Below are positions 23,620 to 32,115 of a stretch of DNA of 40,824 nt, in pieces. Within the stretch, counting starts at the first letter, position 1. Every line of letters begins with the position of its first letter. A program made the position numbers and the translations under genes. Where the stretch lies: positions 1-40,824 of the forward strand of contig JAEUQO010000348.1 in assembly GCA_016789605.1 (NCBI GenBank), given 5' to 3'. The stretch is from Acidobacteriota bacterium (GTDB taxonomy: Bacteria; Acidobacteriota; Blastocatellia; RBC074). The notes under the pieces were generated by a model. That model was not told the DNA's origin. It made no database searches and was given only the letters and a program-made list of their open reading frames with translations.

Positions 23620-24648
23620 ATGACGCATACACAACACAATCCGTCGGTGACAGCTCCCACGCCTGAAGTGTGGAGCCAGACGAAGTGGGCCGAGTTAGAG
23701 CGTGACACACGCGAACGAGCGTTGGCTGCTCCTTCGGAAGAAGACGCCTGGGAGCTCATCGTCAAACAGGCGCGCGCGGTCCTGAAAAATTACAGCACCA
23801 GCTTTTTTATCGTGACACGCTTTTTACCGCCTGCGAAGCGCGCGCAAGTCGAAGCGATTTATGCCGCCGTGCGCTATCCCGATGAAGTCGTGGATACCTT
23901 TCCCATGACGCAGGTGCAACGCACCAAATTGCTGAACGAATGGGCAGCGCGTTATGACGAAGCATTCCAGGCAAAATCTTTGCAGGAGTCATTGCGACAG
24001 GGCGCGCCGTGTTTTGTCGCCAGCTTTGCCGATGTCGTGCGCCGTACGGGAATCCCGCGCGAGCATTACCACGCGTTTTTGGACGCCATGCGATTGGATG
24101 TCTGGCCGCGCAGCTTTGCCACGTTGGATGATTTGATCGAATCCTATATTTACGGCAGCGCAATTGTTGTTGGGTACTTTCTGACCTACGTTTACGGCTC
24201 TGCCAGGCCGGGTGATTTTGACCGCGCCCTGGCCAGTGCGCGCGACCTGGGCATCGGACTGCAACTGACAAACTTCTTGCGCGATGTGGCAGAAGATCAG
24301 CGCCGTGGGCGTGTTTACCTGCCACAGGACATGCTGCGCGCCGAAGGCATCAGCGAAATGGATGCCGCTGATCCTGGACAGCAAGCAGCGCTCAATCGCG
24401 TTTTGCGTCATCTCACCGCCTTGACCGAAGAGTATTACGAACGCTCGCAGGCCAATCTGGATGCCTTTCATCACGACAGTCGCGTGGCGATTCGCGCGTG
24501 CATTGATGTCTATCGCCAGTTGAATGCCCGCATTGCGCTCAGTCCGCGCGGCATCCAGCATCGCGAGAGCGTTCCACTAAGAGAGAAGTTTCGGGTTTTG
24601 CCAGCCAGCAAATACTGGCGCTTGCCGCTGGCGTATTTGCGCGCCTAG
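23620..24648 (+). CDS. crtB: Phytoene synthase (CrtB family)
   Basis: 342 residues. Trans-isoprenyl diphosphate synthase (squalene/phytoene synthase) fold, with N-Y-S-T-S-F-F near the N-terminus, first aspartate-rich motif D88-E-V-V-D92 (one Asp replaced by Glu compared with the usual DDxxD), and second motif D222-V-A-E-D226 followed by R-R-G-R-V-Y-L-P-Q. It condenses two GGPP molecules head to head to phytoene. Its TAG stop forms part of the AGGAG ribosome site of the next gene. The N-terminal ~40 residues are a non-conserved extension. A squalene synthase role is possible from sequence alone but the crt neighbours favour phytoene. Confidence 0.88.
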   Translation: MTHTQHNPSVTAPTPEVWSQTKWAELERDTRERALAAPSEEDAWELIVKQARAVLKNYSTSFFIVTRFLPPAKRAQVEAIYAAVRYPDEVVDTFPMTQVQRTKLLNEWAARYDEAFQAKSLQESLRQGAPCFVASFADVVRRTGIPREHYHAFLDAMRLDVWPRSFATLDDLIESYIYGSAIVVGYFLTYVYGSARPGDFDRALASARDLGIGLQLTNFLRDVAEDQRRGRVYLPQDMLRAEGISEMDAADPGQQAALNRVLRHLTALTEEYYERSQANLDAFHHDSRVAIRACIDVYRQLNARIALSPRGIQHRESVPLREKFRVLPASKYWRLPLAYLRA

Positions 24649-24651
24649 GAG
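24647..24651 (+). promoter_or_regulatory. Ribosome binding site deciding the crtI start
   Basis: AGGAG overlaps the crtB stop and lies 8 bases before ATG 24660; the in-frame GTG at 24651 is part of it and so cannot be the start. Confidence 0.6.
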
Positions 24652-24659
24652 TGAAAGCA

Positions 24660-26210
24660 ATGGGAATGAATGGGAATGGGAAGCGAAATGGCAACGGGCA
24701 CGGCTCTGCCGGAAAGCACGTCATCGTTATTGGTGGCGGGCTGGGCGGTTTGAGCACGGCCATTCACCTGCGGCTGGCGGGCTATCACGTCACGTTGTTT
24801 GAAGCCAATGATCGTGTTGGCGGACGTGCCAATCGCATCGAGCACGACGGATTCAAGTTCGACACCGGACCAACGCTGCTGAATTATCCCTGGGTGTTTG
24901 AAAACCTGTTTCGCGCCGCTGGCCGCGAGATGAAAGATTACGTCGAACTGATCGCGGTTGATCCGTCAGTCAGCTTTCAGTGGCCGGACGGGACGCGGTT
25001 TACGTTGTCGTCGAATTTACAGGCTTTGATGGAGGAATGTGAGCGGCTGGAACCGGGATGCCGTCCGAATGTGCTGGCATTTCTGGAAGACGCAGGCATC
25101 AAGTATCGCTTGTCGTTCGACAAACTGGTCACGCGCAACGAAGACAATCCGCTGAAATGGCTGGGCGCGCTCAGTTTCAGCGAGATGACGCGTATGAGCA
25201 TCTGGCGTTCGCTTGATAGCGAGCTCGGTCGCTTTTTCAAAAGCCGTTACATCCGCGAAGCGCTGGGGTCTTACGGCATGTATCTGGGCGGTTCGCCGTA
25301 TCAATTGCCGGGGTTGTTTTCGATTTTGTCGTATGGCGAATTGGCGTACGGTTTGTGGCTGCCCAAAAACGGCATTTACGGATTGGTCGAAGGCATTACA
25401 AGGTTGGCGCTGGAACTCGGCGTCGAAATTCATACTGGCAAGCGTGTCAAGCGCATAGTGATCGAAGGCCGTGATGTCACCGGCGTGGAAATGGCGACGG
25501 GAGAATTTCACGCGGCGCGCACAGTGGTTTCGAACGTGGATGTGCCAACGACAAACACAGAATTGCTGGGCGATTATTCGCTGCGTTCCACGTTGCGTTC
25601 ACGCATGACGCGCACTCGCATGACGCCGGGCGTTTTGACGTTTTATTGGGGCGTGCGCGGCCCGGTCAAAAACATCGGACACCACACCATCTTTTTGCCA
25701 GAAGATTATGCCAGCGCATTTGATGACCTGTTCCATTTCAAACAGATTCCCCGTCATTTGCCGTTTTATGTCGCGGCTCCCTCTGAAACGGATGCCAGTT
25801 TGGCTCCTGCGGGAGACACTTCCATGTTTGTGTTGGTGCCTACGCCGTTGCTGAGCGAATTGCGCGGCGCAGATTCAGACATTGATTGGCAGACGATCAT
25901 CGCCCAGACCAAACAACGCGTGCTCGAACGGTTGTGGGAGCACAATGTGGACCTCGACCCTGAGCGCATTGTGGCAGAAGACATCTTTACGCCTGCCGAA
26001 TGGCAACGCCGCTTTGGGCTGTATGACGGTTCGGCGTTCGGTGCAGCGCATACGTTGTTTCAAGTCGGGCCTTTCCGAGAGCGCAACTATTCCAGCGAAG
26101 TTGACGGACTGTATTACGTCGGTGCGAGCACCACACCAGGAACCGGAATGCCGATGGTGGTGCTGGGCGGCAAATTGACGGCGGAGCGTATTCAGGCTCG
26201 CGCGCACTGA
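24660..26210 (+). CDS. crtI: CrtI-family phytoene desaturase
   Basis: 516 residues. FAD-binding motif V-I-G-G-G-L-G-G-L-S-T-A around residues 23-34, G-G-R-A-N-R-I, F-D-T-G-P-T-L-L, and the C-terminal V-G-A-S-T-T-P-G-T-G-M-P motif that closes the FAD site in this family. It introduces double bonds into phytoene on the membrane, giving lycopene or a neurosporene-like product. The first 20 residues are an odd Gly/Asn-rich tail (repeated N-G-N-G), which is not part of the fold. It is the fifth gene after the CarH-like promoter, 11 bases after crtB. Confidence 0.88.
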   Translation: MGMNGNGKRNGNGHGSAGKHVIVIGGGLGGLSTAIHLRLAGYHVTLFEANDRVGGRANRIEHDGFKFDTGPTLLNYPWVFENLFRAAGREMKDYVELIAVDPSVSFQWPDGTRFTLSSNLQALMEECERLEPGCRPNVLAFLEDAGIKYRLSFDKLVTRNEDNPLKWLGALSFSEMTRMSIWRSLDSELGRFFKSRYIREALGSYGMYLGGSPYQLPGLFSILSYGELAYGLWLPKNGIYGLVEGITRLALELGVEIHTGKRVKRIVIEGRDVTGVEMATGEFHAARTVVSNVDVPTTNTELLGDYSLRSTLRSRMTRTRMTPGVLTFYWGVRGPVKNIGHHTIFLPEDYASAFDDLFHFKQIPRHLPFYVAAPSETDASLAPAGDTSMFVLVPTPLLSELRGADSDIDWQTIIAQTKQRVLERLWEHNVDLDPERIVAEDIFTPAEWQRRFGLYDGSAFGAAHTLFQVGPFRERNYSSEVDGLYYVGASTTPGTGMPMVVLGGKLTAERIQARAH

Positions 26211-26222
26211 TCCTGAGCGCCG

Positions 26223-26984
26223 ATGACGATGTTTGTGAAACAGTACGGACAGGGAAGCCGCGTCTTTTTCGGCTTACACGGCTGGAGCGGCGATCACGCC
26301 ACGTTTGCACCGTTGGTTCCGTTTTTGCCGACAGACGCGACGCTCTACAGCGTGGATTTGCCGGGCCACGGGAAATCGCCGTCACCCGCGAAATGGGAAT
26401 TGGCGGCATTGGGGCAAGACATCGCGGCGGAAATTCTGCGACTGCCGACAGATTCCGTGACGCTCATTGGCAATTGCAGTGGCGCATTACTTGGCTTAAG
26501 CGCCTTGCAGGAAGTACCTGCGCTGCTGAAGCGGGTTTCGCGGTTGGTGATGCTTGATCCATTTGCTTACACGCCGTGGTACTTCAATTTGTTTGTGTCG
26601 CCTGCCTGGGGGCCGATTGGCAGATACGCCTATCTTTCAACGTTTGCCAATCCGCTCGGGCGCTGGCTCACCAACCTTTCATTGAAAGGGCATCGCACTG
26701 AAGACACGGATTTAACGCATTCATTTCGCCGCATAGATCACGAAGTTTCCTATCGCTATTTGCAGTTGTTGACCTCTATCGGCGGCATTGAAACCTGGCG
26801 CAGGATTCAGTTGCCGACAGATATCGTTTATGGCGCGCATTCGTTTGGCGCGATCAAAACATCCGTGGGGATGTGGCAAACGCTCTGGCCGCACGCACGC
26901 GCACATGAGCTTGCGGGCGCGGGGCATTTGCCGATCAAGGAAGCGACCGAAGCTTTGAGCAAAATCCTATTCAACCCAACGTGA
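26223..26984 (+). CDS. Alpha/beta hydrolase with a cysteine at the nucleophile position
   Basis: 253 residues with the oxyanion-strand motif G-L-H-G-W-S-G (17-23), D-L-P-G-H-G-K-S (45-52) and C-terminal catalytic histidine H235 in G-A-G-H-L-P. The nucleophile elbow reads G83-N-C85-S-G87, so the central residue of Sm-x-Nu-x-Sm is Cys, not Ser. The usual acid after strand 7 is also missing (V-Y-G-A-H-S-F). It may act on an ester or acyl group of the carotenoid product, or bind without hydrolysing. Its stop overlaps crtE's start (GTGA), so it is translationally coupled into the carotenoid operon. Confidence 0.8.
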   Translation: MTMFVKQYGQGSRVFFGLHGWSGDHATFAPLVPFLPTDATLYSVDLPGHGKSPSPAKWELAALGQDIAAEILRLPTDSVTLIGNCSGALLGLSALQEVPALLKRVSRLVMLDPFAYTPWYFNLFVSPAWGPIGRYAYLSTFANPLGRWLTNLSLKGHRTEDTDLTHSFRRIDHEVSYRYLQLLTSIGGIETWRRIQLPTDIVYGAHSFGAIKTSVGMWQTLWPHARAHELAGAGHLPIKEATEALSKILFNPT

Positions 26985-27913
26985 ACAAGATGAGTGAAAG
27001 ACTTCGCCTATACATTGCACGACACCGCCAGCCATTGGAACTCGCTTTAGAAACCCATTTGCCGCTCAGCGCGCAATCCCATGCCGGGCGGTTAAATGAT
27101 GCCTTGCGTTATGCGGTATTTCCGGGCGGCAAACGCTGGCGTCCGATGTTAACGATGCTGGGTGCGGAATTGGTCGGCGCGCGCGCCAAAGACGCGATCC
27201 CGGTTGCTTGCGCAATGGAGTTCCTGCACACAAGTTCGCTGATTTTCGACGATTTGCCTGCGATGGATGACGCCGATACGCGGCGCGGTCACCTGACATT
27301 GCACCGGGCGTTTGGCGAAAGCATCGCGTTGTTGGCAGGGCTGACGCTGCTCAACTGTTCATATGGATTGCTGGCCGAAACGGCGCGGGCGCAAGGCAAT
27401 TGCGAATCCGCCGCCTGGTTGGTCAGTGAGGCGACGCGCTGCATCGGCTCCGACGGAATGATTGGCGGTCAGGCAGTGGATTTGGCGTTGCAAGGGGCCG
27501 GGCAAGGGCCGGATGTGCTGGTCAGCCGCAACCTGAAAACCACTGCATTGATGCGCTTGACGATGTGTGCGGGGGCCGTGGCTTGCGGTGGCGATGAAGA
27601 TGACGCCGCTGTACTCGCCGAATTTGGCGAAGCGCTGGGAATGGCTTACCAGATTTGTGATGACCTTTTGGACGAACTCGCCGCCAGTGATGTGTTGGGC
27701 AAACCGGCGAAACAGGATGCGCGCCACGCGCGCTCAAACTATGTGGCGGAATTAGGTGTCGAAGGCGCACATCGGCTGGCCGCCAGTTTGATCGAAGAAG
27801 GGCAGGCGGCGTTGCGCGACCGGTTTGGCGCACAACCGCAAGTGGAATTGCTGTCTGACGCGGTGCAGATGATTCTGCAAGGTTCAGGCCATCTGGCTTT
27901 GGCCGCCGCGTAA
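26981..27913 (+). CDS. crtE: Geranylgeranyl diphosphate synthase (polyprenyl synthetase family)
   Basis: 310 residues from the GTG that overlaps the hydrolase stop (an ATG three codons on is also possible). The first aspartate-rich motif is D90-D-L-P-A-M-D96 with R-R-G following; the second is C-D-D-L-L-D-E-L near 225. G-G-K-R-W-R-P is the usual IPP-binding segment. The residue five before the first motif is serine (S85), small, which in this family allows chains longer than farnesyl, consistent with GGPP. It supplies CrtB. Farnesyl or longer-chain quinone-tail activity cannot be excluded from sequence. Confidence 0.88.
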   Translation: MNKMSERLRLYIARHRQPLELALETHLPLSAQSHAGRLNDALRYAVFPGGKRWRPMLTMLGAELVGARAKDAIPVACAMEFLHTSSLIFDDLPAMDDADTRRGHLTLHRAFGESIALLAGLTLLNCSYGLLAETARAQGNCESAAWLVSEATRCIGSDGMIGGQAVDLALQGAGQGPDVLVSRNLKTTALMRLTMCAGAVACGGDEDDAAVLAEFGEALGMAYQICDDLLDELAASDVLGKPAKQDARHARSNYVAELGVEGAHRLAASLIEEGQAALRDRFGAQPQVELLSDAVQMILQGSGHLALAAA

Positions 27914-27930
27914 ACGCAGGGAAAGATGTG

Positions 27931-28437
27931 ATGCGTAGACGTGCATTTCTTACTGGTGTTTTGGCAGCACTGTATCCAGCGCTGACGACTGCCAATGAGG
28001 TGGCTGAGGAAACAGCAACCAAAGCCGCAGAGTTTCAACTGAAAGATCAATATGAAACGCAAATGTCGTATCAGTTTCCGCGCGCGAAAGTGGCGGTGTT
28101 GATCTTTGGCGACCGCAAAGGCTCTGAGCAGATCGAAGGCTGGGTGCGCCCGTTGTGGGATCGTTACCAAACGAAAATTGATCAACACGGCATTGCGGTG
28201 TTGTCTTCCGTACCGGCTTTTGCGCGTGGCGTTGTACGGAAGATTTTTAAGAACAAGGTCAAATACTCCGTTTTGCTTGATTGGAAAGGTGACGTCGCCA
28301 AAGCCTACAGCTATCAGGGCGGACAAGCGAATCTGTTTCTTATCAATCGTAACGGAGAGATCGTCTTGAAAATGGTCGGCGCGGCAAACCAGAACGAGTT
28401 GTCGCGGCTGTTTGGACAAATTGACCGTTTGCTCTGA
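27931..28437 (+). CDS. Cysteine-free thioredoxin-fold protein with Tat-like signal
   Basis: 168 residues from the ATG at 27931. The N-terminus M-R-R-R-A-F-L-T-G-V-L-A-A-L carries a twin-arginine motif and hydrophobic run, so the product is probably exported folded. The rest resembles a thioredoxin/redoxin fold: strand V-A-V-L-I-F-G, helix, strand G-I-A-V-L-S-S, S-V-L-L-D-W-K-G-D, and L-F-L-I-N-R-N-G-E-I-V-L, the last being the classic cis-loop strand pair of TlpA-like proteins. The protein contains no cysteine; the site after the first strand reads G-D-R-K-G where C-x-x-C would be. A non-redox, ligand-binding role is therefore likely. It lies between crtE and the glycosyltransferase gene. Confidence 0.7.
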   Translation: MRRRAFLTGVLAALYPALTTANEVAEETATKAAEFQLKDQYETQMSYQFPRAKVAVLIFGDRKGSEQIEGWVRPLWDRYQTKIDQHGIAVLSSVPAFARGVVRKIFKNKVKYSVLLDWKGDVAKAYSYQGGQANLFLINRNGEIVLKMVGAANQNELSRLFGQIDRLL

Positions 28438-28467
28438 CGCGCAAAAAGGATCGAGGAAAACGAACCG

Positions 28468-29571
28468 ATGACTTTGGCATACGTCCTATTTGGAGCCACG
28501 CTATTTCTGCTTTGCCTGGCGGTGATCAATGCACTGGCCTGGCCAAAGATTCGGCGTACGGCCAAGCCAGCGAGCGTTCGTGTTTCTGTCTTGATTCCAG
28601 CGCGAAATGAAGAGGCAAATTTGCCTGATTGTCTGGCCAGCGTCTTGCGCCAGGGCGAGATCGTCAGTGAGATTCTGGTTTATGACGATCATTCGACCGA
28701 CGGCACGGCAGATGTGATTCGTCGCCTTGCGGCCAAAGACAAGCGTATTCGTGCTGTTCCCGCGACACCGTTGTTGTCTGGCTGGTGCGGTAAAAATTTC
28801 GCGTGTGCGCAATTGGCAAATGCCGCTACTGGTGAATGGTTTTTGTTTTTGGATGCAGATGCGCGGCTGGCTGACGAGGTCGTTGCGCGCATGCTGACAG
28901 AAATGATTACGCGCAAGCTGACGTTTTTATCCTGCTGGCCGCGTCTGGAAATGCTCAGCTTTTGGGAGCGTGCTTTAATGCCGCTGTTGAATTTTGTCGT
29001 CTTTTCGATTTTTCCCGCTCCCTTGTCGTTGTGGTTCAATCGGCCTTCGCTGGCGTTGGCGCACGGCGCTTGTTTGTTGTTTGAGCGAAGCGCCTACGAA
29101 CGACTGGGCGGGCACAGTGCCGTGCGTGATCAGATTTTTGAAGATACGCGCCTGGCGCAATTGTGGCGTGCCAGTGGCGAGCGCGGTCTTTGTCTGGATG
29201 GGCAGGATGTCGTGCGCGTGCGGATGTATGGCTCATTCGGGGAAATTTGGCAGGGCTTTCAGAAAAACTTCTATCCGGCGTTTCAGTACGGAGTAAATTT
29301 CTGGCTCTTCTTGTTGTTTCACTTGGTTGTGTTTTGGCTGCCGTTTGCGCTGTGGATCGTCGCGCCGAACGCGTTTGCCGTTGGCGCAGTCGCTTGTGTG
29401 ATTTTGATTCGTCTTGTGCTGGCGCAACGATTCGGTCATCCGCTGTGGGCGGCGTTCTTGCATCCGTTAGGCGAAGCGATTTTGCTGGCGCTGGGATTGT
29501 CTTCGTGGTGGCGTTGTAAGAGCGGGCAAGGCGTTGCCTGGAAAGGCCGGGAATATCACGTGCTGAAATGA
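28468..29571 (+). CDS. Membrane family 2 glycosyltransferase, CrtQ/CruG-like
   Basis: 367 residues. An N-terminal membrane helix precedes a GT2 domain: V-L-I-P-A-R-N-E-E-A-N-L, Y-D-D-H-S-T-D-G-T, G-W-C-G-K-N-F-A-C, and F-L-D-A-D-A with the D-x-D metal site, then E-D-T-R-L-A as probable catalytic acid region. Two to three helices follow at the C-terminus (~270-340). The G-W-x-G-K segment is shared with carotenoid glucosyltransferase CrtQ and myxoxanthophyll-type CruG enzymes. Placed with cruF and crtD-like genes it probably attaches a sugar to a hydroxylated carotenoid. A lipid or hopanoid glycosyltransferase is the alternative. Confidence 0.8.
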   Translation: MTLAYVLFGATLFLLCLAVINALAWPKIRRTAKPASVRVSVLIPARNEEANLPDCLASVLRQGEIVSEILVYDDHSTDGTADVIRRLAAKDKRIRAVPATPLLSGWCGKNFACAQLANAATGEWFLFLDADARLADEVVARMLTEMITRKLTFLSCWPRLEMLSFWERALMPLLNFVVFSIFPAPLSLWFNRPSLALAHGACLLFERSAYERLGGHSAVRDQIFEDTRLAQLWRASGERGLCLDGQDVVRVRMYGSFGEIWQGFQKNFYPAFQYGVNFWLFLLFHLVVFWLPFALWIVAPNAFAVGAVACVILIRLVLAQRFGHPLWAAFLHPLGEAILLALGLSSWWRCKSGQGVAWKGREYHVLK

Positions 29572-29891
29572 ATGCCGAATGGCAAGGCGGTCGAAACGTC
29601 AATGGGCGCGGATGACAACCAGGTTCATCCGCGCCCAAATTTAAGAATCCAGCATCGCATCAGGAGATGCGATCAACGGACGCGTTAACACGCCTCCGTA
29701 AAAGTAGCGTTAAATTGTGAGTCTTGTTCGATATTGCACCTCCTTGGTTCAGGCTCCGTTGTGAGCAGTTAAAGGAGATAAAAGAACAGTGCTAGCAACT
29801 GTCTTTTCTATTTCGACGAGGCGAGTGTACTCGCGACGCTTGCGGCAGGCAAGATGCTCTCACAAATAAATTTCTCTCGTTCTGACATTGT
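29572..29891 (+). other. Gene-free gap with three hairpins between the two halves of the carotenoid locus
   Basis: Holds a perfect 13-bp hairpin (29603-29637), a second perfect 8-bp hairpin with a 4-base loop (29654-29673) and an AT-rich hairpin (29780-29807). The heptamer GCGTTAA occurs twice between ~29680 and 29715. No convincing ORF or -35/-10 pair was found, but the second unit must have some expression signal here or read through. Confidence 0.45.
29603..29637 (+). terminator. Intrinsic terminator-like hairpin after the glycosyltransferase gene
   Basis: TGGGCGCGGATGA (29603-29615) and its exact complement (29625-29637), 9-base loop, followed by AATTT. It lies 31 bp after the stop. Confidence 0.6.
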
Positions 29892-31364
29892 ATGAGACAA
29901 CGACGCGCAGTAATCATTGGTGGCGGATTGGGCGGCTTGGCAGCGGGCTTGCGACTATCGCAACAAGGCTGGGCGGTGACGATCTGTGAGCAGGGCGCGA
30001 GCTTTGGCGGCAAGATGAATTGTTGGCGCGCTGAAGGCTTTCGGTTTGATACGGGCCCCTCGCTGATTACGATGCCCTGGATTTTTGCTGAACTGTTTGC
30101 TGCTATCGGCAGCGACATCAAAGACCATTTGGACGTGATTCCCGTGCATCCGCTGGGAGAATACATTTACCCGGATGGCACGCGATTTACACATTCGGCT
30201 TCGCTGCCGGAATGGCTGGAAACCGTCAAACAACTCGATGCGCGCGATGTGGATGGCTTTCTGCGTTTTCTGAAACTCGGCGCACAGCTTTACGAAGTTT
30301 CTCAGCAGACGTTTTTACGCCGCAATCCCTTGGACTGGCCGCGCGTTACTGATTTGAATGTGCTGCGTCACATGCCGTTGCGGCACGGCTGGGGCAATTA
30401 TCACAACACCGTGGCGCGGCATTTTCACAGCCCGCAACTGCAACAGCTTTTTGATCGCTATCCGACATTTGTTGGTTCTTCACCCTATCGGTCACCCGCC
30501 ACGCTGGCGGTGATTCCGTATATCGAATATGTCTTTGGCGGTTGGTACATCAAAGGCGGTTTGTATCAACTGGTGGAAAGCCTGCTGTCGCTGGCGAGTG
30601 CGCGTGATATTGAATTGCGGCTACACGCAAATGTGACGGCAATCGAGCGCAAGGCTGGTCAGGTGACCGGCGTGCGGTTGCAAGATGGCGAATCGCTGGC
30701 TGCGGATGTGGTGGTGATGAACGGCGACGCTTCTGCCGTACCGGCGATGCTGGGCGAAGCACGCGCACAAGGGTTGCTTCCGGCAGAACGTTCAATGTCA
30801 GGCTTGGTCATGTTGTTGGGCATCAAACGAACGATGCCGGAATTGCATCACCACGCGATCTATTTCTCAGAGGATTACCGGCGCGAATTTGCCGAGCTAT
30901 TTGATGAGCGAGTTTTTCCGCAAGACCCGACGGTGTATGTCAACGCGCCGAGTCGCAGCGAGCGTTCAGTCGTCCCGGGCGAAGGTGAAACGTTGTTCGT
31001 GATGGCCAATGCGCCAGCCAATGACAGCGATTCCTGGGATGAAGCGCAAACCGCCGAAGCCTGTCGCCGTGTGTTTGCCCGGCTGCGCGCCAGCGGTTTT
31101 CCCGACGTCGAAAAAGACATCGCCGTCAAAGATGTCTGGACGCCGCGCAAAATCGGCACGCGTTATTTGATGCCGGGCGGGGCTATTTACGGGACGCATT
31201 CACACGGCTGGAAGCACGCGTTTCTGCGTCCGCCAAACAAAGATCGCAAGGTCGGCGGTTTATATTATGTCGGCGGCAGCACGCATCCCGGCGGAGGCAC
31301 GCCAACAGTATTGTTGTCTGCGCAAATTACGACGGAGCTGATTTCCAGATATGAACGCGCGTAA
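29892..31364 (+). CDS. crtD: CrtI-family carotenoid desaturase, probably CrtD-like
   Basis: 490 residues. FAD-binding motif G-G-G-L-G-G-L-A-A at 10-18, G-G-K-M-N, F-D-T-G-P-S-L-I, and C-terminal Y-Y-V-G-G-S-T-H-P-G-G-G. It is a distinct paralogue of the crtI at 24660. Its coupling to cruF (14-bp overlap at the 3' end) points to the 1-hydroxycarotenoid 3,4-desaturase (CrtD) role, adding a double bond next to the hydroxylated end. A CrtP/CrtNb-like oxygenase role is the alternative; the two are hard to tell apart by eye. Confidence 0.78.
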   Translation: MRQRRAVIIGGGLGGLAAGLRLSQQGWAVTICEQGASFGGKMNCWRAEGFRFDTGPSLITMPWIFAELFAAIGSDIKDHLDVIPVHPLGEYIYPDGTRFTHSASLPEWLETVKQLDARDVDGFLRFLKLGAQLYEVSQQTFLRRNPLDWPRVTDLNVLRHMPLRHGWGNYHNTVARHFHSPQLQQLFDRYPTFVGSSPYRSPATLAVIPYIEYVFGGWYIKGGLYQLVESLLSLASARDIELRLHANVTAIERKAGQVTGVRLQDGESLAADVVVMNGDASAVPAMLGEARAQGLLPAERSMSGLVMLLGIKRTMPELHHHAIYFSEDYRREFAELFDERVFPQDPTVYVNAPSRSERSVVPGEGETLFVMANAPANDSDSWDEAQTAEACRRVFARLRASGFPDVEKDIAVKDVWTPRKIGTRYLMPGGAIYGTHSHGWKHAFLRPPNKDRKVGGLYYVGGSTHPGGGTPTVLLSAQITTELISRYERA

Positions 31365-32115
31365 GTTGGTTCTGGCAGGTTTGGTGATTGCCTATGCCGT
31401 AATGTGGCTGGGCGGGGTCGGACATTACGTCATTTACGGTGCCCCGCCGTTGGATGCTCCGTGGGCGGCGTCGGTCTTTTTATTGCTGGCTGGCGTTTTG
31501 ATTTTGGTGACTTCGGCCAAACGCGACTTGCCCGCGCTGATGTTGGTGGCGGCGCTCGGATTTCTGGCAGAATTTCTCGGTGTTCGGTATGGCTTTTTGT
31601 TCAGCCCGTACCGGTACACAGATGTTTTGCAGCCGCAGTTGTTTGGCGTGCCGCTCGTGATGTTCAGCGCCTGGCTGGTGTTGGTGTCATATTGTCGGCA
31701 GATGCTGTTGAGGCGCGATTTGCCCGCCTGGCTGGAAGTCTTGCTGGCTGCGTTGTGGATGACGGCGATTGATTTGGTGATTGACCCGTTGGCCGCCAAT
31801 CAACTCGGGTATTGGCGTTGGGAACAGAGCAGCGCTTATTACGGGATTCCGCTGCATAACTTTGTCGGTTGGTTTGTGGTCAGCGTCGTGATCTTTGCTT
31901 TGGTGCGTGTTCGCCCACAAACGAACCTTTGGGCCAAAGGTGTTGGGCTGAGCATCGTGTTCTTTTTCTCGGCGATTGCGTTTTCGTATCGTTTGTACTG
32001 GGCAGCAGCCATCGGCGCAGGATTGGTGGTTTTGCATTTATTGCTTGCGCGGAAAGGCAAAGAGCTGGCTGGGAAACCGCTTGCGCCCGCACGTCATTTT
32101 TCTTCCGCCGCGTAA
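31351..32115 (+). CDS. cruF: Carotenoid 1,2-hydratase, CruF family (DUF422)
   Basis: 254 residues and about seven membrane helices. Diagnostic segments are present: G-F-L-F-S-P-Y-R-Y-T-D, L-Q-P-Q-L-F-G-V-P-L-V, D-L-V-I-D-P-L-A-A-N, and Y-Y-G-I-P-L-H-N-F-V-G-W. CruF adds water across the terminal psi-end double bond of carotenoids, giving a 1-hydroxy group that can be desaturated by CrtD and modified further. The start overlaps the crtD-like gene by 14 bp. Its last 22 bases overlap the convergent VWFA gene. Confidence 0.88.
   Translation: MNARKLVLAGLVIAYAVMWLGGVGHYVIYGAPPLDAPWAASVFLLLAGVLILVTSAKRDLPALMLVAALGFLAEFLGVRYGFLFSPYRYTDVLQPQLFGVPLVMFSAWLVLVSYCRQMLLRRDLPAWLEVLLAALWMTAIDLVIDPLAANQLGYWRWEQSSAYYGIPLHNFVGWFVVSVVIFALVRVRPQTNLWAKGVGLSIVFFFSAIAFSYRLYWAAAIGAGLVVLHLLLARKGKELAGKPLAPARHFSSAA

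Noticed and set aside
19403..32115. Carotenoid locus as a horizontally acquired island
   Set aside because: No integrase, transposase, tRNA or flanking repeat was seen, and base composition looks like the neighbours by eye.
32094..32115. 22-bp convergent overlap of cruF and the VWFA gene as an antisense regulatory device
   Set aside because: Short 3' overlaps are common in compact genomes; nothing else supports regulation.
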